From NCBI RefSeq assembly GCF_002811765.1, contig NZ_NPDR01000003.1, positions 434,001 through 498,000 of the forward strand: a DNA stretch of 64,000 bases, read 5' to 3'. A program made the translations under genes and the position numbers. Source of the stretch: Leptospira saintgironsiae. GTDB lineage: Bacteria > Spirochaetota > Leptospiria > Leptospirales > Leptospiraceae. This document shows positions 9,070 to 18,941 of the stretch, one piece after another; position 1 is the first letter of the stretch, and every line of letters begins with the position of its first letter. Under the pieces are notes generated by a model, which was not told the origin of the DNA, searched no databases, and saw only the letters and a list, made by a program, of their open reading frames with translations.

Positions 9070-11904
9070 TTGGATCATATCCGCATCCGAGGAGCTCGGG
9101 AGCATAATCTTAAAAACATCAATGTGGATATTCCACGGGATAAACTCGTGGTGATCACTGGACTTTCTGGTTCAGGTAAATCTTCTCTTGCTTTTGATAC
9201 TATTTATGCGGAAGGACAGAGAAGATATGTAGAAAGTCTCTCCGCTTACGCTAGACAATTTTTAGGTCAGATGGAAAAACCTGACTTAGATCTGATCGAA
9301 GGACTTTCTCCCGCAATTTCTATAGAGCAGAAGACCACACATCGTAACCCTAGATCCACTGTAGGAACTGTGACAGAGATTTATGATTATTTGCGTCTTC
9401 TTTACGCAAGAGTAGGAAAACCTCATTGTCCAATTTGTGGAACTCCAATCCAATCTCTCTCCATCGATCAAATCACAGAAAGGATCCTAAATTTTCCGGA
9501 AGGAACTAAAATCCAAATTTTAGCTCCTATTGTTTCTGGGAAGAAGGGAGAGCATAAAGATGTTCTGGAGAAGATCAGAAAAGATGGATTTAATAGAATT
9601 CGTCTGAACGGTGAGATCAAAACTTTAGACGAAGAAATCGTTCTCAAAAAAAGTTTTAAGGCAACAATCGAGATCGTTGTGGATCGTCTTGTGATCAAGG
9701 ACGGGATCCGTTCTCGTTTGACTGACTCGGTCGAAACTGCTCTTAAACAGTCAGAGGGAATTCTTCTCATGGATGATGGTAAGAAGGACCATACATTCTC
9801 CCAAAAACTTTCCTGTCCGAATCACCCGGAAGAATCTTTACCTGAACTTTCTCCTAGATTATTTTCATTTAACTCTCCATTCGGTGCCTGTGAAACTTGC
9901 GATGGACTTGGGAGCCTTTTAGAGTTCGACGAGGATCTTTTAATTACAGATTCGGAACTTTCTCTGGTCGAAGGTTGTATAGAAGCATGGGCAGGGGCTA
10001 AGAGTAATAGTTATTGGTTTTTAACAACAGTTCACTCTTTGGCTAAAAAATTAAAATTCGATTATAATATCCCATGGAAGGATCTTCCTAAAAAGGTAAG
10101 AGATACAATTCTTCATGGAGATAAGAATCTCAAAATTGATTACGATTTCAGAAATGAAAAATCTCATTATGAGTTCAGTAGAGAATTTGAAGGTGTGATC
10201 CCGAACTTAAAAAGAAGATATAAAGAAGGGTCAGAAGCAAGACGCCAACAATTGGAAGGATATATGACTAATCATCATTGTCCTGCTTGCGAAGGCAAAC
10301 GTCTGAAACCTGTGAGCCTTCACGTAGAAGTGAACGGCCTGACAATTGATAAATTTTCTGCATTCAGTGTGGAGAAGGGCCTCGACTTCGTAAAATCAAT
10401 GAAGCCTAAAGGAAGCGAAGAAATAATCGCAAGACCGATCCTGAAAGAAATCCAACAAAGACTTACTTTCTTGAATGATGTCGGTGTTGGTTATTTAAGT
10501 TTAGAGCGTGCCGCTGGGACTCTTTCTGGTGGAGAAGCTCAAAGGATCAGACTTGCTACTCAGATCGGATCTAGGCTTCAGGGTGTATTATATATATTAG
10601 ATGAACCTTCTATTGGTCTTCACCAAAGAGATAATACTAAATTAGTAAATACTCTTAAGGATCTGCGAGATCTTGGAAATACAGTTTTAGTCGTAGAACA
10701 TGACCAAGAAACAATGGAAGAGGCTGACTGGTTGATAGATATGGGGCCAGGTGCCGGTGTTCATGGTGGAACAATTGTATGTTCCGGAACTCCTGAAGAA
10801 GTTTCTAAAAACAAAAATTCACTTACAGGAAAGTTTTTATCAGGCAAAGAATTCATCCCTGTTCCTAAAACGGTAAGGCCGGGGAATGGTAAAAAACTTA
10901 AGATCGTAAACGCAAAAGAAAATAATCTTAAAAACGTAAGTGTTGAGATCCCTCTCGGAAAACTGATCGTAGTCACAGGTGTTTCCGGCTCCGGCAAATC
11001 CACTCTGATCAATGATATCTTATATAATGCTGCGGCTCATAAAGTAATGAAAATGAGAACCGTTTGGGGAAAACATGAGAAGATCACTGGTTTGGAAGAG
11101 ATAGATAAGATTATCAATATTGACCAGTCTCCAATCGGAAGAACTCCTAGATCCAACCCTGCTACTTATACAGGACTTTTCACTGTTGTTCGAGACATGT
11201 TTGCGGGGTTAGAAGAATCCAAACTCAGAGGTTATTCTCCCGGAAGATTCAGCTTCAACGTAAGCGGTGGAAGATGTGAAACCTGCGAAGGAGATGGTAT
11301 CCTGAAAATTGAGATGCACTTCCTTCCGGATGTGTATGTTACTTGCGATGTATGTAAGGGAAAACGTTATAACCAGGAAACATTAGAAGTTCGTTATAAA
11401 GGTAAGAATATTTACGAAATTCTAGAAATGACTGTAGAAGATTCTGTACCATTTTTCGAGAATATTCCCGCATTAAAAAGAAAGCTGGAAACCCTAGGGG
11501 AAGTGGGGCTTGGATATATTAAACTTGGACAACCCGCCACAACATTCTCCGGTGGGGAAGCACAAAGGATCAAACTCGCTACTGAATTATCCAAGAGACC
11601 TACTGGGAAAACATTATACATCTTAGATGAACCAACAACTGGACTCCATTTTGAAGATGTAAGGCATTTGATGACTGTTTTACATACGCTTGTAGACCGT
11701 GGAAATTCAATGATAGTGATCGAGCATAACCTAGACGTGATCAAACAAGCAGATTGGATCATAGATTTAGGGCCGGAAGGAGGAGAAGGAGGCGGAAAAA
11801 TTATCGCTGAAGGAACTCCTGCGGATATTGCTAAGGTCAAAGAATCTTTTACAGGCCAATACTTGAAAAAAGTTTTGGGAAATCCAGGGAAGAAGGCGGG
11901 TTAA
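9070..11904 (+). CDS. uvrA: excinuclease ABC subunit A
   Basis: A 944-residue protein starting at TTG 9070, eight bases after the strong site AGAGAGGG. It holds two ABC ATPase halves. The first Walker A is GLSGSGKSS (about 31-39) and the second GVSGSGKST (about 636-644). Signature motifs are [12 protein letters not shown] and [12 protein letters not shown], and the Walker B regions read [11 protein letters not shown] and [11 protein letters not shown]. Zinc-binding pairs are seen at [27 protein letters not shown] and CDVCKGKR. With UvrB it scans DNA for bulky lesions in nucleotide excision repair. Length and all motifs are as expected. A candidate LexA box upstream suggests SOS induction. The acyl-CoA-dehydrogenase-like gene follows after 11 bases. 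Confidence 0.97.
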   Translation: MDHIRIRGAREHNLKNINVDIPRDKLVVITGLSGSGKSSLAFDTIYAEGQRRYVESLSAYARQFLGQMEKPDLDLIEGLSPAISIEQKTTHRNPRSTVGTVTEIYDYLRLLYARVGKPHCPICGTPIQSLSIDQITERILNFPEGTKIQILAPIVSGKKGEHKDVLEKIRKDGFNRIRLNGEIKTLDEEIVLKKSFKATIEIVVDRLVIKDGIRSRLTDSVETALKQSEGILLMDDGKKDHTFSQKLSCPNHPEESLPELSPRLFSFNSPFGACETCDGLGSLLEFDEDLLITDSELSLVEGCIEAWAGAKSNSYWFLTTVHSLAKKLKFDYNIPWKDLPKKVRDTILHGDKNLKIDYDFRNEKSHYEFSREFEGVIPNLKRRYKEGSEARRQQLEGYMTNHHCPACEGKRLKPVSLHVEVNGLTIDKFSAFSVEKGLDFVKSMKPKGSEEIIARPILKEIQQRLTFLNDVGVGYLSLERAAGTLSGGEAQRIRLATQIGSRLQGVLYILDEPSIGLHQRDNTKLVNTLKDLRDLGNTVLVVEHDQETMEEADWLIDMGPGAGVHGGTIVCSGTPEEVSKNKNSLTGKFLSGKEFIPVPKTVRPGNGKKLKIVNAKENNLKNVSVEIPLGKLIVVTGVSGSGKSTLINDILYNAAAHKVMKMRTVWGKHEKITGLEEIDKIINIDQSPIGRTPRSNPATYTGLFTVVRDMFAGLEESKLRGYSPGRFSFNVSGGRCETCEGDGILKIEMHFLPDVYVTCDVCKGKRYNQETLEVRYKGKNIYEILEMTVEDSVPFFENIPALKRKLETLGEVGLGYIKLGQPATTFSGGEAQRIKLATELSKRPTGKTLYILDEPTTGLHFEDVRHLMTVLHTLVDRGNSMIVIEHNLDVIKQADWIIDLGPEGGEGGGKIIAEGTPADIAKVKESFTGQYLKKVLGNPGKKAG

Positions 11905-11915
11905 ATTTTCCGAAG

Positions 11916-12974
11916 ATGATGAAAGAATTAAGAGAAAAACTTTCTTCCTTTCCTCCGGGAGAATTCAGATCTGTTTACAAATCTTCTTTGCCAGATATTG
12001 CAAAGGCAGGATTACTGAACGCTCTAAAAGATGGTGGGTTCAGAGCATTTCATGAAAAGTTAATATTAATTCCTTCCTTTCCTCATGGCATAGGGGTGGG
12101 AGTAGGGTTGATGGCCCAGACAAATGTGGCCGGAAAAATCCTGAAATTAGTGATTGGCTCCGACGCAGGAGCGTCAACCAACCCAGAATCCAGAAAATTA
12201 GCATTAGAATTACAAGACAGATTAGTAAGTGGTCTTGGGATTTTGGGACTGGGAGTGAGTGAGCCTGGATGGATGGGAAAACTCACCAATCTGAAATCTA
12301 CTGCAAAAGTCCTTCCAAGTGGTGAAATAGAATTAAATTTTCATAAAGGATTCGTGACCAACGGCGCTGATGCGGAAGGTTACTTGGTCGTTGCCAGGGA
12401 AGAAGAGCAAAATCGTTTCGGAGTATTTTTTATCCCCAGAAACTTCCAAGATTTAAAAATCGAGGAAGTGTATCTGGATGTTGCCAGAGAAGCCACTCAT
12501 TGTAAGATCACGGGCGAAAATTTCAAACTACCTTCTCATTATCATTTTATAGAAGATTATACTAAATTAGGTGCAGATATCCATCTTTCTGAAATGTTAT
12601 CTGCTGCTGTTTTATTCTGCGGGGCCATCCGAAAAATTGTTTCTGACTTAAGCCAAGGAAGCGAATCCAGAGAAAGATTTTCCGTTTTAGGAAAACTCTG
12701 GGATCTAAGTGGACTTCTATACGGAAAATGTTTAGATATCTCCGATAAAAAAGATAAGGATCCTAATTATAAAATAGAAGAGGATCATCCTTACGGTTAT
12801 GAAGCAATTTTGGACGAATGTATCTCTATCTTAGAATCTATTCCGAACTTCGACTATAAGAAAGAATATCCTGACTTAGGATTATTCTGCACAATCCATC
12901 CTGCCAGAAGTCCCGTTTATATCAAAAACAGACTCAAACAATCCAAAAGCTGGAGAAAATTCGGAAATCTTTAA
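11916..12974 (+). CDS. acyl-CoA dehydrogenase-like protein, divergent
   Basis: A 352-residue protein. The middle region (about 95-205) looks like the beta domain of acyl-CoA dehydrogenases: LGVSEPGWMGKLTN resembles the 'tEp.agSd' segment, and FHKGFVTNGADAEGYLVVAR resembles the 'G.K.fitna..Ad...v.A' segment. The C-terminal helical domain is shorter and has no recognisable catalytic Glu motif, and the N-terminal helical domain is also short. True enzymes have about 380-400 residues. It may be an inactive paralogue or act on an unusual substrate. It follows uvrA by 11 bases and overlaps the convergent CDF gene by four bases at its stop. The start is ATG 11916 or the adjacent ATG 11919. Confidence 0.6.
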   Translation: MMKELREKLSSFPPGEFRSVYKSSLPDIAKAGLLNALKDGGFRAFHEKLILIPSFPHGIGVGVGLMAQTNVAGKILKLVIGSDAGASTNPESRKLALELQDRLVSGLGILGLGVSEPGWMGKLTNLKSTAKVLPSGEIELNFHKGFVTNGADAEGYLVVAREEEQNRFGVFFIPRNFQDLKIEEVYLDVAREATHCKITGENFKLPSHYHFIEDYTKLGADIHLSEMLSAAVLFCGAIRKIVSDLSQGSESRERFSVLGKLWDLSGLLYGKCLDISDKKDKDPNYKIEEDHPYGYEAILDECISILESIPNFDYKKEYPDLGLFCTIHPARSPVYIKNRLKQSKSWRKFGNL

Positions 12975-13987
12975 TGATGGTGATGCGCAGGATGATCATG
13001 AGTATGGTGATGATGTCCCCATTCTTCAGAATCAATATCGTGTAGAGTTTTTGCGATAATCCCATCAATCGTATGAGTGGTAGAAGCGTCTTCTAATTGC
13101 AGATAGATCTGTTCGAATTTCCATTCTCCTCTTAAAAGTTCGTAAGCTTCTTTCAAGATCTTTTTATGATCGGACTCTTTCGTGATCTGGACTCTAAATG
13201 CACAAGCATGGATCCCTTTCGTTAAAGTCCAAGTGTGCGCAGAAAGAAGAGAATCTACTCCTTTGATTTGTAATAGATCCTTTTTTAAATGATCCCATTC
13301 ATCAAAAGTAGGAGAAGACTCCAGAAGAATAAGAAGACTTTCCTTCAAAATTACAGCTGCAGCTCTTAAGATAAAAATAGAAAGAATTAAACTAAGTAAT
13401 GGATCGATCCAAGTCCAAGCAAATATACGTATTAGAATTGCACCCACTAAAACAGCAATTGTTCCGAATAGATCATTCAATACATGGAGATATGCTGTTC
13501 TAAGATTAATATTATCTGCGGAAATTCTTTTTAAAAGCCATACTGAGATCAGATTTAATCCGATGGTCCCTAAACTAAAAACCAGCATGGATTCAGTGAC
13601 AATCTCTTCCTGATGACGAAATCTTTGAACTGCTTCGTATATGATAAAAATGGAAATCCCAGAGATCAAAATAGAATTTAAAAATGCAGCAAAAACTTCT
13701 ACCCTGAAGAATCCGAAGTTCATTTTTGCATTTGGTTTTTTATCAGAGACTAAAACTGCAAATATACTTAATAAAAACGCAAATGAATCTGAGATCACAT
13801 GTCCAGCATCCGCAAGAAGTGCGAGACTTTTACTTTGTGTAGATCCAAATATTTCCCAGGAAAAGATCCCGATAGAAAGGAAGAATGCAAAAAGTAAACT
13901 GCGTAATGTATCCTTCCTTTTAGGGCGAAGGATGGCTTGCCTAGCAAAAGGTTCTAAATTAGAAGATGAGTGAGGATCTTTTTCCAA
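12971..13987 (-). CDS. cation diffusion facilitator metal exporter with His-rich tail
   Basis: A 338-residue CDF transporter. About six membrane segments span residues 25-230, with the metal-site pairs DAGHVISDS and LHVLNDLFG (two H-x3-D motifs, on spans 2 and 5). A cytosolic domain (about 235-320) follows, and the tail HHHHTHDHPAHHHH closes the protein. The family exports Zn2+ or related divalent ions in exchange for protons. The H/D pairing favours zinc, and the His tail may bind or sense metal (inference). It lies 14 bases downstream of the OmpA-like gene on the same strand and converges on the acyl-CoA-dehydrogenase-like gene. Confidence 0.87.
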   Translation of the reverse strand: MEKDPHSSSNLEPFARQAILRPKRKDTLRSLLFAFFLSIGIFSWEIFGSTQSKSLALLADAGHVISDSFAFLLSIFAVLVSDKKPNAKMNFGFFRVEVFAAFLNSILISGISIFIIYEAVQRFRHQEEIVTESMLVFSLGTIGLNLISVWLLKRISADNINLRTAYLHVLNDLFGTIAVLVGAILIRIFAWTWIDPLLSLILSIFILRAAAVILKESLLILLESSPTFDEWDHLKKDLLQIKGVDSLLSAHTWTLTKGIHACAFRVQITKESDHKKILKEAYELLRGEWKFEQIYLQLEDASTTHTIDGIIAKTLHDIDSEEWGHHHHTHDHPAHHHH

Positions 13988-14001
13988 AGTTAAGGGGAGC
14001 C

Positions 14002-15033
14002 TTAGTGACCCTTACCACTTTGTGGTTCTAAAACGATATCTACTCTTCTGTTCAAAGAACGATTTTCAGGATTATCGTTAGAGACGATAGGCTGGTGTTC
14101 CCCGTAACCTGCTACGGAAAAGTTTCTCGCATCCAGATTTTTACTCTCTAATAAGAAACGAACTACTGAAAGAGCTCTCTCTGTAGATAATTGCCAGTTA
14201 TCGTTAAATTTTTTAGTACGTATCGGAATATTATCCGTATGACCTTCTACAATGATCAGGTTGCCAGGGTATTTTACCAGAATCTCTTTGATCTTGTCTA
14301 AGGCAGGAAAGATTTGTTTTTTTAACTCTGCGGAGCCAGAATCGAAAGAGATCTGATCATCTATATTGATGACTAGTCTATTATGAAAACGTTTTACTCG
14401 GATCTGCCCTTTAGCGATCTCGCCCGAAAGTTTAGATTCCAGTTCGTTTGCTTGTTCAGCCAAACGATTTAATTCTCTTTTTTGATCGTCGTTTAGATTT
14501 TTAAGCTTGGAAAGATTATCTTCTAATTCTTTGATCCTCGCTTCTAGAGTCGCAATTTTGGACTCATATTCTCTTTTGAGTTCGTCCATTTTGCGGATAC
14601 AACCCAGTCTTTCCTTTTCAAGTTCAGACTTTAATTCAGAGATCAGATCCTGGTATTTTTTGGATTGCCTTTCATTTTCTTCGATCAGCTCTTTTTCTTT
14701 ATTTCCGCTTTTTGCTTTTAGAAGCGCGATCTGGTTTTCCAGGGCACGGATCAGTTCTGCGGCAAGTTCTCTGTCCTTTTCTCTGAAGGATTTTTCGCCT
14801 GCGAGCTGTTCTTCGAGATTCTGGATCCTGGCATCCAAGCTGAGTTTTTCTTTTTTAGCGTTTTCAGTCTCGTTTCTGTAACGAAGTCTGAGAGAATCTA
14901 ACTCAATTCTGAGAGTTGCATTCTCATTATAGAGTTTATTGTATTCCCAAGGGAAATAAAATGCGTCCGAAAAGATCGGTAAAGAAAATAGGATTAGAAG
15001 AAAGGTAGTAAGTCGGAAAAAAAAAGGTTTCAT
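14002..15033 (-). CDS. OmpA-domain protein with long coiled coil
   Basis: A 343-residue protein. A signal peptide (about residues 1-24) precedes a charged coiled coil (about 35-205) full of Glu/Lys heptads. A C-terminal OmpA/MotB peptidoglycan-binding domain (about 220-340) has SFDSGSAELKKQI, GHTDNIPIRTKKFNDNWQLS, RALSVVRFL and NRSLNRRVDI. The layout fits a periplasmic protein that grips peptidoglycan and reaches across the periplasm through the coil. It has no beta-barrel and no lipobox. It is divergent from mgtE and 14 bases upstream of the CDF gene, with which it probably shares a transcript. Confidence 0.83.
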   Translation of the reverse strand: MKPFFFRLTTFLLILFSLPIFSDAFYFPWEYNKLYNENATLRIELDSLRLRYRNETENAKKEKLSLDARIQNLEEQLAGEKSFREKDRELAAELIRALENQIALLKAKSGNKEKELIEENERQSKKYQDLISELKSELEKERLGCIRKMDELKREYESKIATLEARIKELEDNLSKLKNLNDDQKRELNRLAEQANELESKLSGEIAKGQIRVKRFHNRLVINIDDQISFDSGSAELKKQIFPALDKIKEILVKYPGNLIIVEGHTDNIPIRTKKFNDNWQLSTERALSVVRFLLESKNLDARNFSVAGYGEHQPIVSNDNPENRSLNRRVDIVLEPQSGKGH

Positions 15034-15170
15034 AGTCAGATATTGGAAGCTAGGTTCTATTCTAAGGCTGCGAGCCCCCAGTCAAATGAAAAACTCTTGT
15101 ACCAAAAATCAGTAAATTCATTGAACCGATGAATTCCATCAGGATTCTGTCATAGGGGGAGGGACGCCGC

Positions 15171-16565
15171 ATGGACGAAACAAATAGCACTAAGGAAACT
15201 TCTTCCCTGAAGGCAAATCCACAATCTGGGGATTGGATGGATTCTTTCCTCGAAAAGGTAGAACAAAAGGACAATAAGTTCCTACTCAGTTTTACTTCTT
15301 CCAATCACCCAGCAGATATCGCCGAAGTCCTTGAAAAGCTGGATATTGACGAAGCATTCTACGTATTTAAACTCTGCGATTCTGAACAGCAGTCTGAAAT
15401 TTTAGTCGAGTTCGATGAGGATTTACAGGCGGATCTGATCTCCCGTCTGAATATGAAGGAGATCTCTCCTATCGTTGAAAATCTGGAACCAGACGACGTT
15501 ACAAACCTCATCTCAGAGATCCCGAAAGCAAAAGCAGAAGAAATTCTAAATTCCTTAGATCGGGAAGATTCTTCTCAGATCCGAAAACAGCTGAATTTTA
15601 GGGAATACACCGCAGGTCGTTTGATGACGACTGAATTTGCTTCCGCATACGAAACTGACACTGTCAGAAAAGCAATTATCAAATTGAGAAGGGTCGCGAA
15701 AGAGACGGATGATATCTACCTTCTCTATGTAACGGACGCTGAGAATCATCTAAAAGGATTTATAAAACTAAAGGACTTATTCTTAGCTCCACTCAACCAA
15801 AAAGCGAGTAGGCTTGTAAAGGAAGAAGCATTCTCCATTCATTACGATACGGACCAGGAAGAAGTGGCTCGTATATTTAGAAAATACGACTTAGTTTCGG
15901 CTGCAGTTGTAGATGATCTGGATAGGATCATCGGTAGGATCACAGTAGACGATATCTTGGATATCGTTCAAGAAGAAGCTTCCGAGGACATCTTAAGGAT
16001 GGGGGGAGTTTCAGAAGAAGAAAGATTAAATACTTCTATTTGGGATTCTATTCGCAGGAGACTAACTTGGCTAATAATCAATCTAGGAACTGCAGTGGTG
16101 GCTGCTTCTACAGTTGCACTTTTCCAAGATACGATCCAGTCTTTTGTATTACTCGCGAGTCTTATGCCAATCGTAGCTGGAATGGGGGGAAATGCAGGAA
16201 CCCAATCCATCACAGTGGTGGTCCGAAATATTGCCACAGGTGATTTGAGCCAATCAAATTGGACTGTAGGTTTTAGAAAAGAAAGTATAATCGGGCTTAT
16301 CAATGGGCTCACGATCGGTGCGATCACAGGTCTCGTCGTATTTTTTTATACGGGAAAACTTGCACTTGCGATTGTTATCTTTTTTGCGATGCTTGCGAAT
16401 CTAATTGTAGCAGCCATCGTAGGTGCTTGTATCCCTATGCTATTAAAAGTAGTTGGGATTGATCCTGCAATTGCGTCTTCCATATTTGTAACAACTACCA
16501 CAGACGTGTTCGGCTTCTTCTGTTTCTTGGGGCTTGCCACACTGTTCTTGCAATATTTGGTATAG
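15171..16565 (+). CDS. mgtE: magnesium transporter MgtE
   Basis: A 464-residue protein with the standard MgtE order. A superhelical N domain of short repeats (about 45-155; HPADIAEVLEKL, LEPDDVTNLISEIP) precedes a CBS pair (about 160-285) and a five-span membrane domain (about 310-464). The pore region has SLMPIVAGMGGNAGTQS, the conserved GGNxGxQ motif. MgtE is a Mg2+ channel gated by Mg2+ binding to the N and CBS domains. The start ATG 15171 is eight bases after a strong GGGGGAGGG ribosome site. No Mg-sensing leader is evident in the 137-base gap before it. A lipoprotein gene follows after 50 bases. Confidence 0.95.
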   Translation: MDETNSTKETSSLKANPQSGDWMDSFLEKVEQKDNKFLLSFTSSNHPADIAEVLEKLDIDEAFYVFKLCDSEQQSEILVEFDEDLQADLISRLNMKEISPIVENLEPDDVTNLISEIPKAKAEEILNSLDREDSSQIRKQLNFREYTAGRLMTTEFASAYETDTVRKAIIKLRRVAKETDDIYLLYVTDAENHLKGFIKLKDLFLAPLNQKASRLVKEEAFSIHYDTDQEEVARIFRKYDLVSAAVVDDLDRIIGRITVDDILDIVQEEASEDILRMGGVSEEERLNTSIWDSIRRRLTWLIINLGTAVVAASTVALFQDTIQSFVLLASLMPIVAGMGGNAGTQSITVVVRNIATGDLSQSNWTVGFRKESIIGLINGLTIGAITGLVVFFYTGKLALAIVIFFAMLANLIVAAIVGACIPMLLKVVGIDPAIASSIFVTTTTDVFGFFCFLGLATLFLQYLV

Positions 16566-16614
16566 TTGGAATATTTCGCATAAAATAATAAATTTCCTTG
16601 GATAGGAGAAGCCA

Positions 16615-17259
16615 ATGTTTCGCGTTTCGGTTTTCCGAACTTTTTTAGCCGGTTTTGCGGTTCTATATTGTTTATCATTTATTTCTTGTATTAGCTCAGG
16701 TGGGCCAACCACTCATACACCTGAAACACCAAAAGGAGAAGTTCTTCCTAATCCTGCTGGAGACAGCGAGGAGATCATAGATGAAGAAGGAAGAGAAGTG
16801 AAAATCAGCACCACTGATCCAATTTCTTTCCAGAGCCAGTCCAAAGATACTTCTGAATATTTCAGAGTTCATATTACAAGTGAATCCTATCAGGTTCGAC
16901 AGATCAGAGGTTCCAAATATATTCGCAGAAAAGTGGATAAGGGTGGGGACGCACTCATCAGCGAAGAATTAGTAAAATATAATAGAATTAATTTTAACGA
17001 CGATGGTATCATCTTAGTAATCTTGAACGGAAATACTGGTGCTGTTGAAACAATTCGTTTTAATACAAGAGTTCCTCGAATCAATAATTTAGCTAAGATC
17101 ATCCAGAATGACGTGACTCGCTGGTCCATGGAACATTCAGAAGAGAAGCCAGTAGTTACAAAATATCAAATTCACTACACTATCAAATTGGAAAATAAAT
17201 CCAATACCACTAGAGATACAGTAAAAGAAGAACTGAAAAGCGAAGTGAAGAAGAGGTAA
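16615..17259 (+). CDS. lipoprotein with TonB-C-like end, function unknown
   Basis: A 214-residue protein with a lipoprotein signal peptide; the likely lipidated residue is Cys25 in LSFISC. After an acidic linker the region from about residue 80 is all-beta in character. The last 70 residues (FNDDGIILVILNGNTGAVETIRF..., then RINNLAKIIQNDVTRW and KYQIHYTIKL) loosely recall the TonB/TolA C-terminal fold, which is a weak inference. It follows mgtE by 50 bases with its own GGATAGGAG-type site. A perfect 10-base stem-loop surrounds its stop codon. Partner and role are unknown. Confidence 0.7.
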   Translation: MFRVSVFRTFLAGFAVLYCLSFISCISSGGPTTHTPETPKGEVLPNPAGDSEEIIDEEGREVKISTTDPISFQSQSKDTSEYFRVHITSESYQVRQIRGSKYIRRKVDKGGDALISEELVKYNRINFNDDGIILVILNGNTGAVETIRFNTRVPRINNLAKIIQNDVTRWSMEHSEEKPVVTKYQIHYTIKLENKSNTTRDTVKEELKSEVKKR

Positions 17260-17272
17260 AATCTCTTCTTCA
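17246..17272 (+). terminator. stem-loop around the stop codon of the 16615 gene
   Basis: TGAAGAAGAG and CTCTTCTTCA form a perfect 10-base stem with a 7-base loop that contains the TAA stop. No T-run follows, so it may be a weak terminator or an mRNA 3' end stabiliser. It marks the border between housekeeping genes and the accessory lipoprotein region. Confidence 0.45.
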
Positions 17273-17471
17273 TTCCACATAGGTGCGATGAGTTGGATAC
17301 AATCGTTTTCAACTTAAAAGCAGAACTCATTTAGATAGAGCTTCTTTGATTTTAGTATGAAGACTGATCGTGTAAAGATTTGAACCGACATTCGTTCAAA
17401 AAGTTCCCTGAGTAATAAATTTAAATTTCATTTCCAGATTTGGAAATGCCACAGCCGTCGTAATCCGAGGT

Positions 17472-17864
17472 ATGGCAATCGGATCAATTCTTTCGTTTTG
17501 GACTTTGCAAGCTTACGTAGCCGGTGGATTTAGTAAATCGAGTTTTAATAATATTCATTGGAATGAAAGAAGCGCCAGACAAGGTGCTTGCTATGCGGCA
17601 GCGGGTCAATTAGGCGGAATGTTAGCAGGCGCAGGTATTGTCGGCGCTCCAATAGTGTTTTCTCAAATTACCTGGATAGAAGCAGCTTTAGAAATTTATG
17701 GTGGATCTTCGACTGCGTATAGTGCAATTAAACAAGATTGGAAAACTTTTGGTGCAAATATTGCTGGATATGCAATACTAAAAAATACTCAAGAAAGTGT
17801 TCCTGTTGAATTAATATTAGATTATGCTGAAGGGATGAATAGAACTTGTGGAGGTATTCAATGA
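17472..17864 (+). CDS. unrecognised 130-residue protein, probably the 3' remnant of a larger gene
   Basis: From ATG 17472 the protein has no signal peptide. The frame is open further upstream to a TGA near 17411, without a better start or a ribosome site. It is rich in Gly and Ala with a hydrophobic middle (GQLGGMLAGAGIVGAPIVF) and ends in NRTCGGIQ. Its stop overlaps the next start as ATGA, and the codons for the terminal Gly-Gly form that gene's GGAGGT ribosome site. Similar endings appear as fragments before three other lipoprotein genes in this array. I do not recognise a family. Abrupt lack of an N-terminus suggests a truncated first gene of an original two-gene unit. Confidence 0.45.
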   Translation: MAIGSILSFWTLQAYVAGGFSKSSFNNIHWNERSARQGACYAAAGQLGGMLAGAGIVGAPIVFSQITWIEAALEIYGGSSTAYSAIKQDWKTFGANIAGYAILKNTQESVPVELILDYAEGMNRTCGGIQ

Positions 17865-18523
17865 GTAAAAACATACTTTCAATTAAACTAATTATAATTT
17901 TAACTTTATGTAATTGTTTACCGCTTGGAGGAATAACTGGTCCTAGGCGAAGTTATCCTGTTGAGAATCAAAAAAACACATACTTAATCATACGAATAAA
18001 TGACTATATTGGTGCTTTTCAGGAAAATCAATCCCAGTCAGTTAAGAATAGTCGTTTCTTTAGATTTTATATAAATTGGATTGATAATGCCTCTAAAGGG
18101 TTATTCCGAGGACACGCTTATCAAATTAATCCTTCATATAGCTATTTTCAAAATAAAAAGGATGGGCTCTCAAAAAACATAATACTTCAATTTATTTCAA
18201 GTGATATGCAAGAAGAATTTTTATTTGGTTGTGAATACAAAATTCCAATGCCATCTAGTGTAAACGAGTTCACATTTATGATATTCGATTATGACTATAG
18301 AAGACGCGGATTCATACGAAAAAAATTCGACCTAATTGAAGGCTCTTCCATTCGGGTAAATATTTCTCTAAGAGAATTCCAAACATGGGAAAATCTACGG
18401 AAAATTAAAGTAAATGAAAATTGGCCAACTCCATACCACCTAATGGATGAACAGATGATAGATTTGAATTTTCAAATTGAAAAGACATCCATGAATGAAG
18501 TAGAAACTCCATGCAGTTTATAA
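17861..18523 (+). CDS. array lipoprotein, copy 1
   Basis: A 220-residue protein from ATG 17861, which overlaps the previous stop (ATGA) and has GGAGGT nine bases upstream. The lipobox is TLCNC (Cys19). It shares with the following four genes a mid-protein motif FGCEYKIPM (Cys-Glu-x-x-x-Pro), a later strand with Ser-Ile-Arg-hydrophobic pattern, and a Cys four codons from or nearer to the C-terminus (TPCSL). It is the most divergent copy, with an extra loop near residues 175-195. The family is unknown to me. By its signal it should be exported and lipid-anchored. The gene is visibly more AT-rich than the flanking housekeeping genes. Confidence 0.72.
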   Translation: MSKNILSIKLIIILTLCNCLPLGGITGPRRSYPVENQKNTYLIIRINDYIGAFQENQSQSVKNSRFFRFYINWIDNASKGLFRGHAYQINPSYSYFQNKKDGLSKNIILQFISSDMQEEFLFGCEYKIPMPSSVNEFTFMIFDYDYRRRGFIRKKFDLIEGSSIRVNISLREFQTWENLRKIKVNENWPTPYHLMDEQMIDLNFQIEKTSMNEVETPCSL

Positions 18524-18541
18524 TATCATTTTGAGAAACGA

Positions 18542-18941
18542 ATGAAAAAGGCTAATATACTCTTAACAACTTTATTATACGCTTTTCTAACAAGTTGCAT
18601 TGTTGTAGATACTTTAGGTCTTACGGATACCTATAAAGGTGACGTTGCCAAGAGAAAACTCATAGACGCGGCTATGATCGGAGATTCCCTTACAGCTAGG
18701 GCAGCTTTTACTGCGCAAAAGCCCTTTAATTTCTTGGAGTTATTGCAGACTTTGATTCATTTACTACTTACATGAGTAATTTTAATTGTAATCTTAGCCC
18801 TAACGATTTGCTAATCGATAAGAATATTGGTAAAAATTCGAATAATCCTTCGAAGAATAAGTAATAGATCAAAGTAAAGCAATAGGAGCAGCTTATACAT
18901 TTGGAGATAATAGTTACAAGGCTTGCGGTGGAAGTTTATAA
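18542..18941 (+). pseudogene. frameshifted small Leptospira-type lipoprotein
   Basis: The 5' part (ATG 18542) has a signal peptide with lipobox LTSC and then VVDTLGLTDTYKGDVAKRKLIDAA, the start expected of a small lipoprotein family I recall as TIGR04452, common in Leptospira. That frame ends at 18775. A second frame continues from about 18736 (GVIADFDSFTTYMSNFNC) to 18864, and a third from 18864 (IDQSKAIGAAYTFGDNSYKA) to a CGGSL end at 18941. Joined, these give about 130 residues, so at least two frame disruptions have broken the gene. Its stop overlaps the next ATG (TAATG), as in an intact two-gene unit. Sequencing error is an alternative for either shift. Confidence 0.65.

Noticed and set aside
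8954..9154. 66-residue plus-strand ORF across the uvrA start
   Set aside because: It overlaps uvrA in another frame, has no family pattern and covers the promoter region of two divergent genes.
15171..15171. Mg-sensing riboswitch before mgtE
   Set aside because: The gap is only 137 bases, is shared with a divergent promoter, and I saw no convincing conserved leader structure.
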